In this document: positions 11,106 through 22,437 of the stretch, in pieces
How the letters are laid out: every line of letters starts with the position of its first letter
Position numbering within the stretch: the stretch's first letter is position 1
DNA from: Omphiscola glabra
Taxonomy: Eukaryota > Mollusca > Gastropoda > Lymnaeidae
Assembly: GCA_964017045.1 (NCBI GenBank)
Contig: OZ024801.1
Location: 31,421,257 to 31,485,256, forward strand
Direction: 5' to 3'
DNA: 64,000 nt
Translations under genes and position numbers: made by a program
Notes under the pieces: generated by a model
Seen by the model: only the letters and a program-made list of their open reading frames with translations
What the model was told of the DNA's origin: nothing
The model's database searches: none

Positions 11106-12485
11106 TCATTCTGCAATGATCCGAATCTTTCTTCCGCTTCTTACGCATCAAGAATTTGTGCTATCCCCAGCTCCTGCCAAAAGACCCTGCTTCAGAGCCC
11201 CGAGCTTAAGCTCCAGCTTCGAACTCCGCTCCCCAATACTGGCTGTGAGAACAGCGGAACTGTTGTGTTCGACGGTAAAATCCAAGGTGGATAATTCAGA
11301 CGCGACTCTTTTTTTCGTTTTCCCCATTTGTAATTCACGATTATTCCCCCTTTCGCTGCTTGCCACGTGACGTCGCTTTGCCGCTGCCCATTATTAATTA
11401 ACGGTCTGAGTTCTGTCAACGTGGGGAATCACGAGATTACGATCCAGAAGCGGATTCAGGGAGAGGAGCCACGCCCCCATCCCTAGGATACTTTCTTCTT
11501 ACCCCCACGCCCAGGAGCATACATTTTTACAAATCTATTTTATAGGCGTGCAACTTTCGCATGTGCACCATATATGTTTTCTTGCTGAATCCGGAAGTTG
11601 TTTTTTTTGTTGTTTGTTTTTTTTTGTTTCGTCTTACTCTTTGTCAATTTTGTCTACAGCTTTAGTTTTATATTTTTGTAAACATTAATTTTTTAAATAT
11701 TTAAAAAGAAATAATTGTTAAGCAGACTGGTGATTCCCTACATTTCTGTACTTTCGTCAGGGAAATAATGTTGAAAATGTACTTTTATCCACAAGTGTGT
11801 GTGTGTGTAAAAAAAAAGGGGGGGGGAGGGGGTTATAAATTTCTTTATGAATTAAAATAAGGTAATACCAGTTTTTAACGAAGTCATTTAATCATTTGCA
11901 TCTGCAAACTCTCAGCCGCAACCCACACCCTTTTAAAAAAACGCACCCCCGCCCCCTTCCGACAGACGGTGGTCGCTTGTCCGGGTATTCTGTGAAGATG
12001 ACCTCGAAAAATCACCGCAGTCAGATATAATCAACAAAATTAATCCCAATCAGCCAACGCGATGTAAGATCCATGTGGTGCACACCGTCACGTGACAGCG
12101 AGATTTTACGAGGACCCATGCCGCCCCGCGCCCCTTTTCTCAGTCAGTTATTGTTATCAAAGCCAGTAGTCGTTAATGATTAACTATATTTATTTTTCCC
12201 CACTGCAAACCAGATACGCGGTTAACCAGATACCCAGAAAACCAGATACCCGGTATTCAAATGTTGGTTCCACCGAAGCAGTTCCTTGTGGGCAGTCTGC
12301 TCGTCAACATATCTCTTAATGAGCTCAAGCTGACCCCAATATTGAGAAATTTAAAAAGACGGATGAAATCAAATCAAGGATCAAATCATTTTCGCACTCA
12401 AAAAAAAATAAATAATTATTTGAAAATATTTACAATAAAAGGGTCTCTTGCTACTTCTTAATAATTGAACCTGGAAATGCGTCCA
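11106..12485. other. No gene seen
   Basis: Low-complexity poly-T, poly-G and GT stretches and AT-rich sequence. Open frames at 11020-11420 overlap on both strands and look fortuitous. Confidence 0.5.
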
Positions 12486-12489
12486 TTTT

Positions 12490-15045
12490 TCTCTCTTTGA
12501 AAGATCATATTTATTAAACTAAAAAGTGGGGGAGAATCATATTTATTTAAATATAGGGGACCACAGAGATCATATTTCTAAACAAAAGGGGGGGGGGCAC
12601 CAGAGATCATATTTATTAAACAAAAGGATGGCACCAGAGATCATATTAATTAAACAAAAGGGGGGCACCAGAGATCATATTTATTAAACAAAAGGGGGGC
12701 ACCAGAGATCATATTTATTAAACAAAAGGGGGCACCAGAGATCATATTTATTAAACAAAAGGGGGGCACCAGAGATCATATTTATTAAACAAAAGGGGGG
12801 CACCAGAGATCATATTTATTAAACAAAAGGGGGGCACCAGAGATCATATTTATTAAACAAAAGGGGGGCACCAGAGATCATATTTATTAAACAAAAGGGG
12901 GCACCAGAGATCATATTTATTAAACAAAAGGGGGGCACCAGAGATCATATTTATTAAACAAAAGGGGGGGCACCAGAGATCATATTTATTAAACAAAAGG
13001 GGGGGCACCAGAGATCATATTTATTAAACAAAAGGGGGGGGCACCAGAGATCATATTTATTAAACAAAAGGGGGGGCACCAGAGATCATATTTATTAAAC
13101 AAAGGGGGGGCATCAGAGATCATATTTATTAAACAAAAGGGGGAGCACCAGAGATCATATTTATTAAACAAAAGGGGGGCACCAGAGATCATATTTATTA
13201 AACAAAAGGGGGGCACCAGAGATCATATTTATTAAACAAAAGGAGGGCACCAGAGATCATATTTATTAAACAAAAGGGGGCACCAGAGATCATATTTATT
13301 AAACAAAAAAGGGGCACCAGAGATCATATTTATTAAACAAAAGGGGGGCACCAGAGATCATATTTATTAAACAAAAGGGGTGCACCAGAGATCATATTTA
13401 TTAAACAAAAGGGGGGCACCAGAGATCATATTTATTAAACAAAAGGGGGGCACCAGAGATCATATTTATTAAACAAAAGGGGGCACCAGAGATCATATTT
13501 ATTAAACAAAAGGGGGGGGGCACCAGAGATCATATTTATTAAACAAAAGGGGGGCACCAGAGATCATATTTATTAAACAAAAGGGGGCACCAGAGATCAT
13601 ATTTATTAAACAAAAGGGGGGCACCAGAGATCATATTTATTAAACAAAAGGGGGGGGGGCACCAGAGATCATATTTATTAAACAAAAGGGGGGCACCAGA
13701 GATCATATTTATTAAACAAAAGGGGGCACCAGAGATCATATTTATTAAACAAAAAGGGGGGCACCAGAGATCATATTTATTAAACAAAAGGGGGGCACCA
13801 GAGATCATATTTATTAAACAAAAGGGGGGGCACCAGAGATCATATTTATTAAACAAAAGGGGGCACCAGAGATCATATTTATTAAACAAAAGAGAGCACC
13901 AGAGATCATATTTATTAAACATAAGGGGGCACCAGAGATTATATTTATTAAACAAAAGGGGGGGGGCACCAGAGATCATATTTATTAAACAAAAGGGGGG
14001 CACCATAGATCATATTTATTAAACAAAAGGGGGGGGCACCAGAGATCATATTTATTAAACAAAAGGGGGGGGCACCAGAGATCATATTTATTAAACAAAA
14101 GGGGGGCACCAGAGATCATATTTATTAAACAAAAGGGGGCACCAGAGATCATATTTATTAGACAAAAGGGGGGCACCAGAGATCATATTTATTAAACAAA
14201 AGGGGGGCACCAGATATCATATTTATTAAACAAAAGGGGGGCACCAGAGATCATATTTATTAAACAAAAGAGGGGCACCAGAGATCATATTTATTAAACA
14301 AAAGGGGGCACCAGAGATCATATTTATTAAACAAAGGGGGGCACCAGAGATCATATTTATTAAACAAAAAGGGGGCACCAGAGATCATATTTATTAAACA
14401 AAAGGGGGGCACCAGAGATCATATTTCTAAACAAAAGGGGGGCACCAGAGATCATATTTATTAAACAAAAGGGGGGCACCAGAGATCATATTTATTAAAC
14501 AAAAGGGGGGGCACCAGAGATCATATTTATTAAACAAAAGGGGGCACCAGAGATCATATTTATTAAACAAAAGAGAGCACCAGAGATCATATTTATTAAA
14601 CATAAGGGGGCACCAGAGATTATATTTATTAAACAAAAGGGGGGGCACCAGAGATCATATTTATTAAACAAAAGGGGGGCACCAGAGATCATATTTATTA
14701 AACAAAAGGGGGGCACCAGAGATCATATTTATTAAACAAAATGGGGCACCAGAGATCATATTTATTAAACAAAAGGGGTACCAGAGATCATATTTATTAG
14801 ACAAAAGGGGGGCACCAGAGATCATATTTATTAAACGAAAGGGGCCCCATAGATCATATTTATTAAACAAAAGGGGGCCCCAGAGATCATATTTGTTAAA
14901 AAGGGGGGCCCCAGAGATCGTAGTTATTCAACTAAAGTGGGCCCAAGAGATCATATTAGTTAAAAAGGGGGCCCTAGAGATCATATTTATTAAACAAAAG
15001 GGGGCTCCAGAGATCATATTTGTTAAAAAAAAAGGGGAGCGACAG
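12490..15045 (+). repeat. 33-36-bp minisatellite, ~2.5 kb
   Basis: About 70 units of ACCAGAGATCATATTTATTA followed by AACAAAAG and a G run of 4-10 before GC. Unit length varies mainly through the G run. Edges are decayed (CCCCAGAGATC variants after 14840). Larger-scale duplication is visible: the rare variants AGAGAGCACC and AACATAAGGGGG recur 681 bp apart. Confidence 0.97.
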
Positions 15046-16129
15046 AAGGCAATGGTCTTTATTGAAGGCTGAGAAGATTAAAATGGAAAGATGGTGGGGG
15101 CACTGTCGAACCCTAGGAGGATCGTGGGAGGAGGGGGGATTTGAGGGGTTTATCAGCTTAACTTTAGGGTAATCATCCCTTGACCAACTATTCATGCAGG
15201 CCTTTAAACAACTCACTGTTCATTATTATGGTGGTTTTTTTAAATAAATGTTTATAATGTGGTTTATGCCGGCTAAGAGACCTTTGTTGCACACGCTTAT
15301 TTATTTAACCATATACTCCGTTTCGTCCACTTTCTCCAGACGACTTTTTTTAAAAACACGTATTTATTTACATCGCAGATTACTACACGGTGATATCCGC
15401 CAAACGGTATTGTTGGATGGATTTTTAAAAAGATGGAGAAACGGGTGTAATAAAAAGAAAAGATGATTTGCTTATCCCAGGACTGTATCGGTATTGCGCT
15501 GCGAAATTCTCCCTCCCCTCTCTCATCCCTGCCTCTCTCATTCTCTCTCCATCTCTCAACCCGATTCCCCCCCCCCCCCCCCCCAAACTCCTTAATGCTT
15601 GGTATTTTCCTCCATCTCCCTGCAATTTCCACCCTCGACCCTCGGCTCGTTAAAAGAAAGGGGGGGGGGGTATGTGGGAGGGGATCCCTCGTCCGTGCGG
15701 TAGCAGTGCCAGTCTATCCCGGCCTCTCTCGCTCACTCTGTAACGATAGAAAAAGCTATACGCTATCTCAGCACCAAGTGCTTGTGCCAGCTACATATTG
15801 AAAAACACGAAATTCGTAGAGATTAACGGTCTACAGGGCGCCGATGTGTGTGTGCGTCTGGTTAGTTTGAAATGTTTTGAAATATTTTTTTCTTTTCTTT
15901 TTACCCTTCTCTTTGTTTTTGAAAAGGTGCTCATTCGGTGGATGTTATTTCATTTTATGCTTATGTGAGAGCTGTCAAGACCTGCGCAGTTCTGCACTAG
16001 GAGCGACGCCCCGTGCAGCAAACCCAGCTGCTATAAGTGTTTGAATGTTTGATATTTCACGTGCACGTCTTCTCTCCCTTGCTGAATCGGAAGGAAGGTT
16101 TATTATGGCGGCGCTTTCTTCAATAATTC
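15046..16129. other. No gene seen
   Basis: Unique-looking sequence with poly-C at about 15567-15584 and poly-G near 15661. Overlapping frames on both strands at 15300-15800 lack any recognised domain. Confidence 0.45.
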
Positions 16130-16195
16130 GATTGTGACGTAGTTGTGTGACGTAGTGGTGTAACGTAGCCGCGTGACGTAGCCGTGTTGACGTGT
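16130..16195 (+). repeat. Short TGACGTAG repeat
   Basis: Five TGACG or AACGTAG words spaced about 12-14 bp (TGTGACGTAGT, GTAACGTAGC, GTGACGTAGC, TTGACGTG). They resemble CREB/ATF half sites, but no gene is nearby. Confidence 0.6.
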
Positions 16196-16347
16196 GCTTA
16201 AATTAGAACGCGACGTGAATCACTCCAGGATCATTTGTGCTCTTTCATGACATGAACATATCTTGTGTTTATATTGGTGAATATTGGATTTCTGCTAAAA
16301 AAATGTGGTCTTATTTTATTTGCTAAGCAAATTTAAACCTATTGAAT

Positions 16348-16515
16348 CAGTGGCGTAACTAGTTGAAGGGTCGCCCGGGGCGGGCCGATCACTTGGCCGC
16401 CCCCATCCACAAAAAAAAAAAAACTATTTTATTGGCTGAAAATGCCGCCTATCTATGAAAAACAAAATCGCGCTTGGTGTGGACCGCACCCAACGCACCC
16501 TTTCCTACGCCACTG
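16348..16515 (+). mobile_element. hAT-type MITE, CAGTGGCGTA family, copy 3
   Basis: Ends are CAGTGGCGTAACTAG and CCTACGCCACTG, with a perfect 8-bp duplication TATTGAAT at 16340-16347 and 16516-16523. The interior has GTCGCCCGGGGCGG and ATGCCGCC words typical of this group. Non-coding. Confidence 0.88.
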
Positions 16516-16523
16516 TATTGAAT

Positions 16524-17645
16524 ATATTCAAATAGCAATTTATTTTAAAGGCATAGGCCTACATCTTCTGTTGTTGAACCCATTTCTGATTGGCTTAAAA
16601 CTCTTTGCAGCAGAACACTTTGAGGATGATCCACGTCAGATCATTTCCTCACCACGCGTTTCACCTTTGATCTATCGTCTTTTCCCACCCAGTTTGCTTC
16701 TAGATAGCTGCATCATTCGGCCCAACATTATCACACCATTATTGAAATCCTTCATTTACATTCCCCCCCCCCCCCTCAGCCTCACAGTGATATGAAATCG
16801 TTATTAAGTTAACTATACAGCAGTGAGCTTCCCAGCTAGCTTATTTTTTGTATCAGACAATCTCCCCACCCCCACCACCCCTCCCCTCCCCTTACAGCAG
16901 TGCGTGTTGTAAGCACCTATAGTTGAAACATATTGATCCCCCATTACAGTTTGCGCGGCGTTGTGCGCATCCATGGCGGACCCCGCGAGTGCACGGCGTA
17001 GTGAACGTCTATTTATGAATTTCTTTTTCTTCTCATTTTTTTTTTTAAACCTCGCGTCCCTTTTCCTAATTCAATATTTATTGGTTGAGATTGTTGCTGT
17101 TGCTATAATTAACTGGGGAGTTGGGGGGGAGGGAGGTCTGCTTGCAAATCGGGTGGAGAGCTCTGTAAATTCTCTGACATGAGCAAGGTCCCATCTCTGG
17201 CAAACACGAGAACGTTTTGGAAATACAATTCAACCCGTCTCCACAAGGCCAGCATCGATCATCTCGATTTAAAAGTACGCAGGAGTCGTGGAGTCGGGAT
17301 CGATATTTCTAAACCTAGGAGGAGTCGTAAACAGGTTTTTTGCAACTCTTTGAGCGTCGACAACGTTTCACCCGACTCCTGGCGCAGCACTGCAATCCGC
17401 CACGACATTCGCGCGTCTGTGTATGTGATCACAACCAGGACATATTATGAGGTTAACAATGCGATATCGATCTCTCGCCTGCTCATCGATGATAAAGTCA
17501 CTATTGAAAACCATATCCATATCATTATGTTATTTTACAGTCATCTTTATATCATCATCATCATCATCTCCAAGGCACTCCAGTTATTCTTAGTTATAGT
17601 TTTGAAAGTACAAGCCTCTACCATAATGACTTGATTGTAAGATTA
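16524..17645. other. No convincing gene
   Basis: Contains a 151-codon frame at 17179-17634 without recognisable domains, composition bias or splice context. Poly-C and poly-T runs are present. Confidence 0.45.
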
Positions 17646-17649
17646 ACTA

Positions 17650-17940
17650 CAACACTTACCAACACACTCCTTACATAAACTTACCAACATCCTCCTTACC
17701 AACACCCTCCTTACCTAAACTTACCAACACCCTCCTTACCTAAACTTACCAACACCCTCCTTACCTAAACTTACCAACACCCTCCTTACCTAAACTTACC
17801 AACACCCTCCTTACCTAAACTTACCAACACACCCTTACATAAACTTACCAACATCCCCCTTAACTAAACTTACCAACACCCTCCTTACCTAAACTTACCA
17901 ACACCCTCTTTACCTAAATTTACCAACACCCCCTTATAAA
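17650..17940 (+). repeat. ~25-bp minisatellite (CTTACCAACACCCTCCTTAC)
   Basis: About eleven units of CTTACCAACACCCTCCTTAC plus CTAAA, degrading at both ends. Confidence 0.93.
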
Positions 17941-18402
17941 CTACCCTTTAAACCATCACCTTACCCACCATTCTCACCGCAACTTAACGACATCGACTCC
18001 ACACGAAACTTACCATCAACACCTCACCTAAAATACCACCACCTCCCTAGCTGAGCCACCAATAACTGCTCACCTATACTACCATTGACCAAGCTATTAT
18101 GGCCGCGGCTCACCCGCCTCTCGACTGTCCAGATTCACCATCGCCTGTTTCCGCCACCTGACAAAACTACTCTGGCAGTCCAACTCAGCGTCCCCCCTCC
18201 CCAACTCCCCCCTTCCCTCCCCATAAGTCATCCCCGCTATCTCAGTAAAGATCTCCACCTATCATAAGTCACCGTTGTACCAGTGCCGCCACACCATCCC
18301 AGCCCCCAAATAAACAGCTGGTCCGGAGCTCAGCTCCATCAGTTGGGAAACAAAATACAGCGATGCTCCGGTACCTCCATTTCGGGATTCGGTGTTTTTT
18401 TT

Positions 18403-19745
18403 TCCCCACACCACGTCTGTGACTACGAGTAGGCCTACATGTATTGCTCACACCACGTCTGTGACTACGAGTAGGCCTACATGTATTGCTCACACCACGT
18501 CTGTGACTACGAGTAGGCCTACATGTATTGCTCACACCACGTCTGTGACTATGAGTAGGCCTAAATGTATTGCTCACACCACGTCTGTGACTATGAGTAG
18601 GCCTACATGTATTGCTCGCACCACGTCTGTGACTACGAGTACGCCTACATGTTGTTTTCTCCACTCCACGTCTGTGACTACGAGTAGGCCTACATGTATT
18701 GCTCACACCACGTCTGTGACTACGAGTAGGCCTACATGTATTGCTCACATAACGTCTGTGACTACGAGTAGGCCTACATGTATTGCTCACTCCACGTCTG
18801 TGACTAAGAGTAGGCCTACATGTATTGCTCACTCCACGTCTGTGACTACGAGTAGGCCTACATGTATTGCTCACTCCACGTCTGTGACTACGAGTAGGCC
18901 TACATGTATTGCTCACTCCACGTCTGTGACTACGAGTAGACCCAAATGTATTGCTCACACCACGTCTGTGACTACGAGTAGGCCCACATGTATTGCTCAC
19001 ACCACGTCTGTGACTACGAGTAGGCCTACATGTATTGCTCACACCACGTCTGTGACTACGAGTAGGCCTACATGTATTGCTCACACCACGTCTGTGACTA
19101 CGAGTAGGCCCACATGTATTGCTCACACCACGTCTGTGACTGCGAGTAGGCCTACATGTATTGCTCACACCACGTCTGTGACTACGAGTAGGCCTACATG
19201 TATTGCTCACACCACGTCTGTGACTACGAGTAGGCCTACATGTATTGCTCACACCACGTCTGTGACTACGAGTAGGCCTACATGTATTGCTCACACCACG
19301 TCTGTGACTACGAGTAGGCCTACATGTATTGCTCACACCACGTCTGTGACTGCGAGTAGGCCTACATGTATTGCTCACACCACGTCTGTGACTACGAGTA
19401 GGCCTACATGTATTGCTCACACCACGTCTGTGACTACGAGTAGGCCTACATGTATTGCTCACACCACGTCTGTGACTACGAGTAGGCCTACATGTATTGC
19501 TCACACCACGTCTGTGACTACGAGTAGGCCTACATGTATTGCTCACACCACGTCTGTGACTGCGAGTAGGCCTACATGTATTGCTCACACCACGTCTGTG
19601 ACTACGAGTAGGCCTACATGTATTGCTCACACCACGTCTGTGACTACGAGTAGGCCTACATGTATTGCTCACACCACGTCTGTGACTACGAGTAGGCCTA
19701 CATGTATTGCTAACACCACGTCTGTGACTGCGAGTAGGCCTATCC
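18403..19745 (+). repeat. 42-bp minisatellite, ~32 copies
   Basis: Unit contains CACACCACGTCTGTGACTAC, GAGTAGGCCTACATGTA and TTGCT. 42 bases equal 14 codons, and the array is stop-free in one frame on each strand (467 and 452 codons). Later copies (from about 18960) are more homogeneous than earlier ones, and a TGCGAG variant recurs about every five units. Two palindromes, TAGGCCTA and TACATGTA, overlap in each unit. Confidence 0.97.
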
Positions 19746-20562
19746 TTTAAAACGACTCCAACTCTACTATATTTATCCCTCGTGACGCTGTCTGGTCACT
19801 TTTTTTAAGGGTGGTTTGGGGGGGGGGGGGAAGGGGAGGGGTTATTGTTTTTACTACAGATCATGAAAGGTTGAGCTGTTAAGTCAATAATCAAAAGCGT
19901 GCATTAAAACAATGTTGCAGTTATTCTTTATTGAATTCGATGCTATGATGTAAATGCCTGACGTTGGGACTAGAGGGTGGAGAGCGGAGGGTGGAGGGCG
20001 AACGATTGGGGGGTGGGGCTGAAGATCAACACACCCCGACCGCTTCAGTTGCCCCGAGTCCACGCTCATATTGACGGTGGTCCGAATCAATGGCGTTTTT
20101 TTTCTTCTCTTCCATTTATACCCACTCCCATCCAAAAATTGCGCTCTTTCCATGCACCACTGTAACATATGCGATGACTAACATGTTGGAAAAATACACG
20201 CGTGGAACTTAAGTTGTAATCGTAGTGTTGATACGACGCAAATTTTTTTTTTCTTTTCATTTTTTCAGACAAAGAAGATGTAAAAAAAAAAAAAAATATA
20301 TATATTAAGAAATAAAATTTTGCAGTTTTTGGTGGTGGTCGTTTGACTGAATCCTTCGTCGTCCCAAACAGTTTTGTGTAATCATTGGTTTTATTTCTGG
20401 TTCGTCTGGCTACCACGGTTTGGCGGTATTTAGTTCTACCGTTTAGCTGACGCGAGCGGTAGTTTCCTGTCTCGATCCAAGCTGAGCTAAAAAATAAATA
20501 AAATTGTAGGGGATGGGGGTTGTGTGGGTACACACTTGTGTGTATGACTGAGACAAAAAACA
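19746..20562. other. No gene seen
   Basis: AT-rich and homopolymer-containing sequence between arrays; nothing recognised. Confidence 0.5.
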
Positions 20563-21232
20563 AACAAGACTGTCATGATAACAAGACTGTCATGATGACA
20601 AGATTGTCATGATGACATGACTGTCATGATGACAAGACTGTCATGATGACAAGACTGTCATGATAACAAGAATGTCATGATGACATGACTGTCATGATAA
20701 AAAGACTGTCGTGATGACAAGACTGTCATGATGACAAGACTGTCATGATGACAAGACTGTCATGATGACAAGACTGTCGTGATGACAAGACTGTCATGAT
20801 GACAAGACTGTCATGATGACAAGACTGTCATGATAACAAGACTGTCATGATGACAAGACTGTCATGATGACAAGACTGTCATGATAACAAGACTGTCATG
20901 ATAACAAGACTGTCGTGATGACAAGACTGTCATGATGACAAGACTGTCATGATAACAAGACTGTCATGATAACAAGACTGTCATGATAACAAGACTGTCA
21001 TGATAACAAGACTGTCATGATGACAAGACTGTCATGATAACAAGACTGTCATGATGACATGACTGTCATGATAACAAGACTGTCATGATAACAAGACTGT
21101 CATGATGACAAGACTGTCATGATAACAAGACTGTCATGATGACATGACTGTCATGATAACAAGACTGTCATGATAACAAGACTGTCATGATAACAAGACT
21201 GTCATGATGACAAGACTGTCATGATGACAAGG
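20563..21232 (+). repeat. 17-bp palindromic minisatellite
   Basis: About 39 units of ACAAGACTGTCATGATG. Most units contain TGTCATGATGACA, an inverted repeat with one central base; TGATAACA variants break it. Confidence 0.97.
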
Positions 21233-21535
21233 AGTGAACAATGCTAAAAAATTACAAAATGGAACTAACAACGACGAAAAGAATATTTTCCAATAGAAAG
21301 CCTCCATCGACTTTTTTTCATTCACAAATATAATCGGTCTCTTGTGTCCCCATTATTTATTATAATTATTTTTTTGTCCAAACCGGGTTGAAACCACTAA
21401 TGCCGTATGGGTTTAAATATAGAGAGCACTTATCGTCCTCCATGTTGGACCTGAGCACCAGAGGGGTGGCTGACCTGAGCACCAGAGGGGTGGCTAGAGT
21501 GTTTGGCGCCCGGGGACAAGATTCATTATACAGAG

Positions 21536-21713
21536 CAGTGGTTCTCAACCTTCCTAACGCCGCGGCCCTTTAATACAGCTCCTCATGTGGTGGCGACCCC
21601 CAGACAAAAAATTATTTTCCTTGCTACTTTATAACTGGAGATCATATGTGTTTTCAGATGGTCTTAGGCGACCCCTGGGGAAAGGGTGGCGACCCACAGG
21701 TTGAGAACCGCTG
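21536..21713 (+). mobile_element. SPIN-like hAT MITE, copy 1
   Basis: Ends CAGTGGTTCTCAACC and GGTTGAGAACCGCTG are near-perfect inverted repeats. The interior has CCTAACGCCGCGGCCCTTTA, CTCATGTGGTGGCGACCCC and GATGGTCTTAGGCGACCCC, which I recognise as the non-autonomous SPIN/URR1 type of hAT-Charlie elements. Flanking octamers ATACAGAG and TTATAGAG agree at 6 of 8. Non-coding. Confidence 0.85.
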
Positions 21714-22437
21714 TTATAGAGCCTCCCTTTCTTGTTTCAACTCTCAAACCCATTATTTTCATTAGTCAAATGACTAGTCTGGCACACATGGAAATATGTC
21801 CCCCTCTGCCCCCCTTAGATATACCTCTGCTGAGGATAGATGGGCCATGCATAAGATTACGCAAAGACATAAAAATTAATTTTTTTTTTAAAGAACGAGG
21901 GAAGGTAATTTAATTTTTTTTCTGGTTGGTTTGGGGGGGGGGGGGGTGTGCGGGGGTATGTGGAGGGGTGGATTGTTCATTAGAAGACGCATAGGCACAT
22001 CAGACTTAAACAGCGCTTCATTCTTGCACATCAGACATAAACAGCGCTTTATTCTTGCAACGTTTTCAATCTTTTTACGGGACGACACAAGGTCACGCTG
22101 CCCCGAGGGAGTTTGTAAAGAAAAACCCGAACATAAATGTACAGCGACCAATATCGTCGTCAAACATCTATATGTATTGTGGTAGACGTCGTCCGTGAGA
22201 TAGCGCCCGGGCTTGTGTGTCGTATTGATTCGAGTTCGATGTCTTTGGAGATGTAACACACAGGACACGTCCATTTGATGTGTGCCGCACCGTCCCCTCC
22301 TAGGGGGTCTCGTGTGTGTGTGTGTGTTGTCCAGAGATGTACGACTTTCGCCGGGCTTTTAGTGAGTACATACTTAACATACCTTAGTGTAGAATGGAGG
22401 TCCGTGGTGTGTGTGTGTGTGTGTGTGGGGGGGGGGT

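Noticed and set aside
17179..17634. 151-codon open frame
   Set aside because: No domain, no supporting splice sites, ends in Ile-rich low complexity; no reason to call a gene.
18269..19750. 467- and 452-codon open frames on opposite strands
   Set aside because: Both are products of a 42-bp tandem repeat; no start context, domain or splice evidence.
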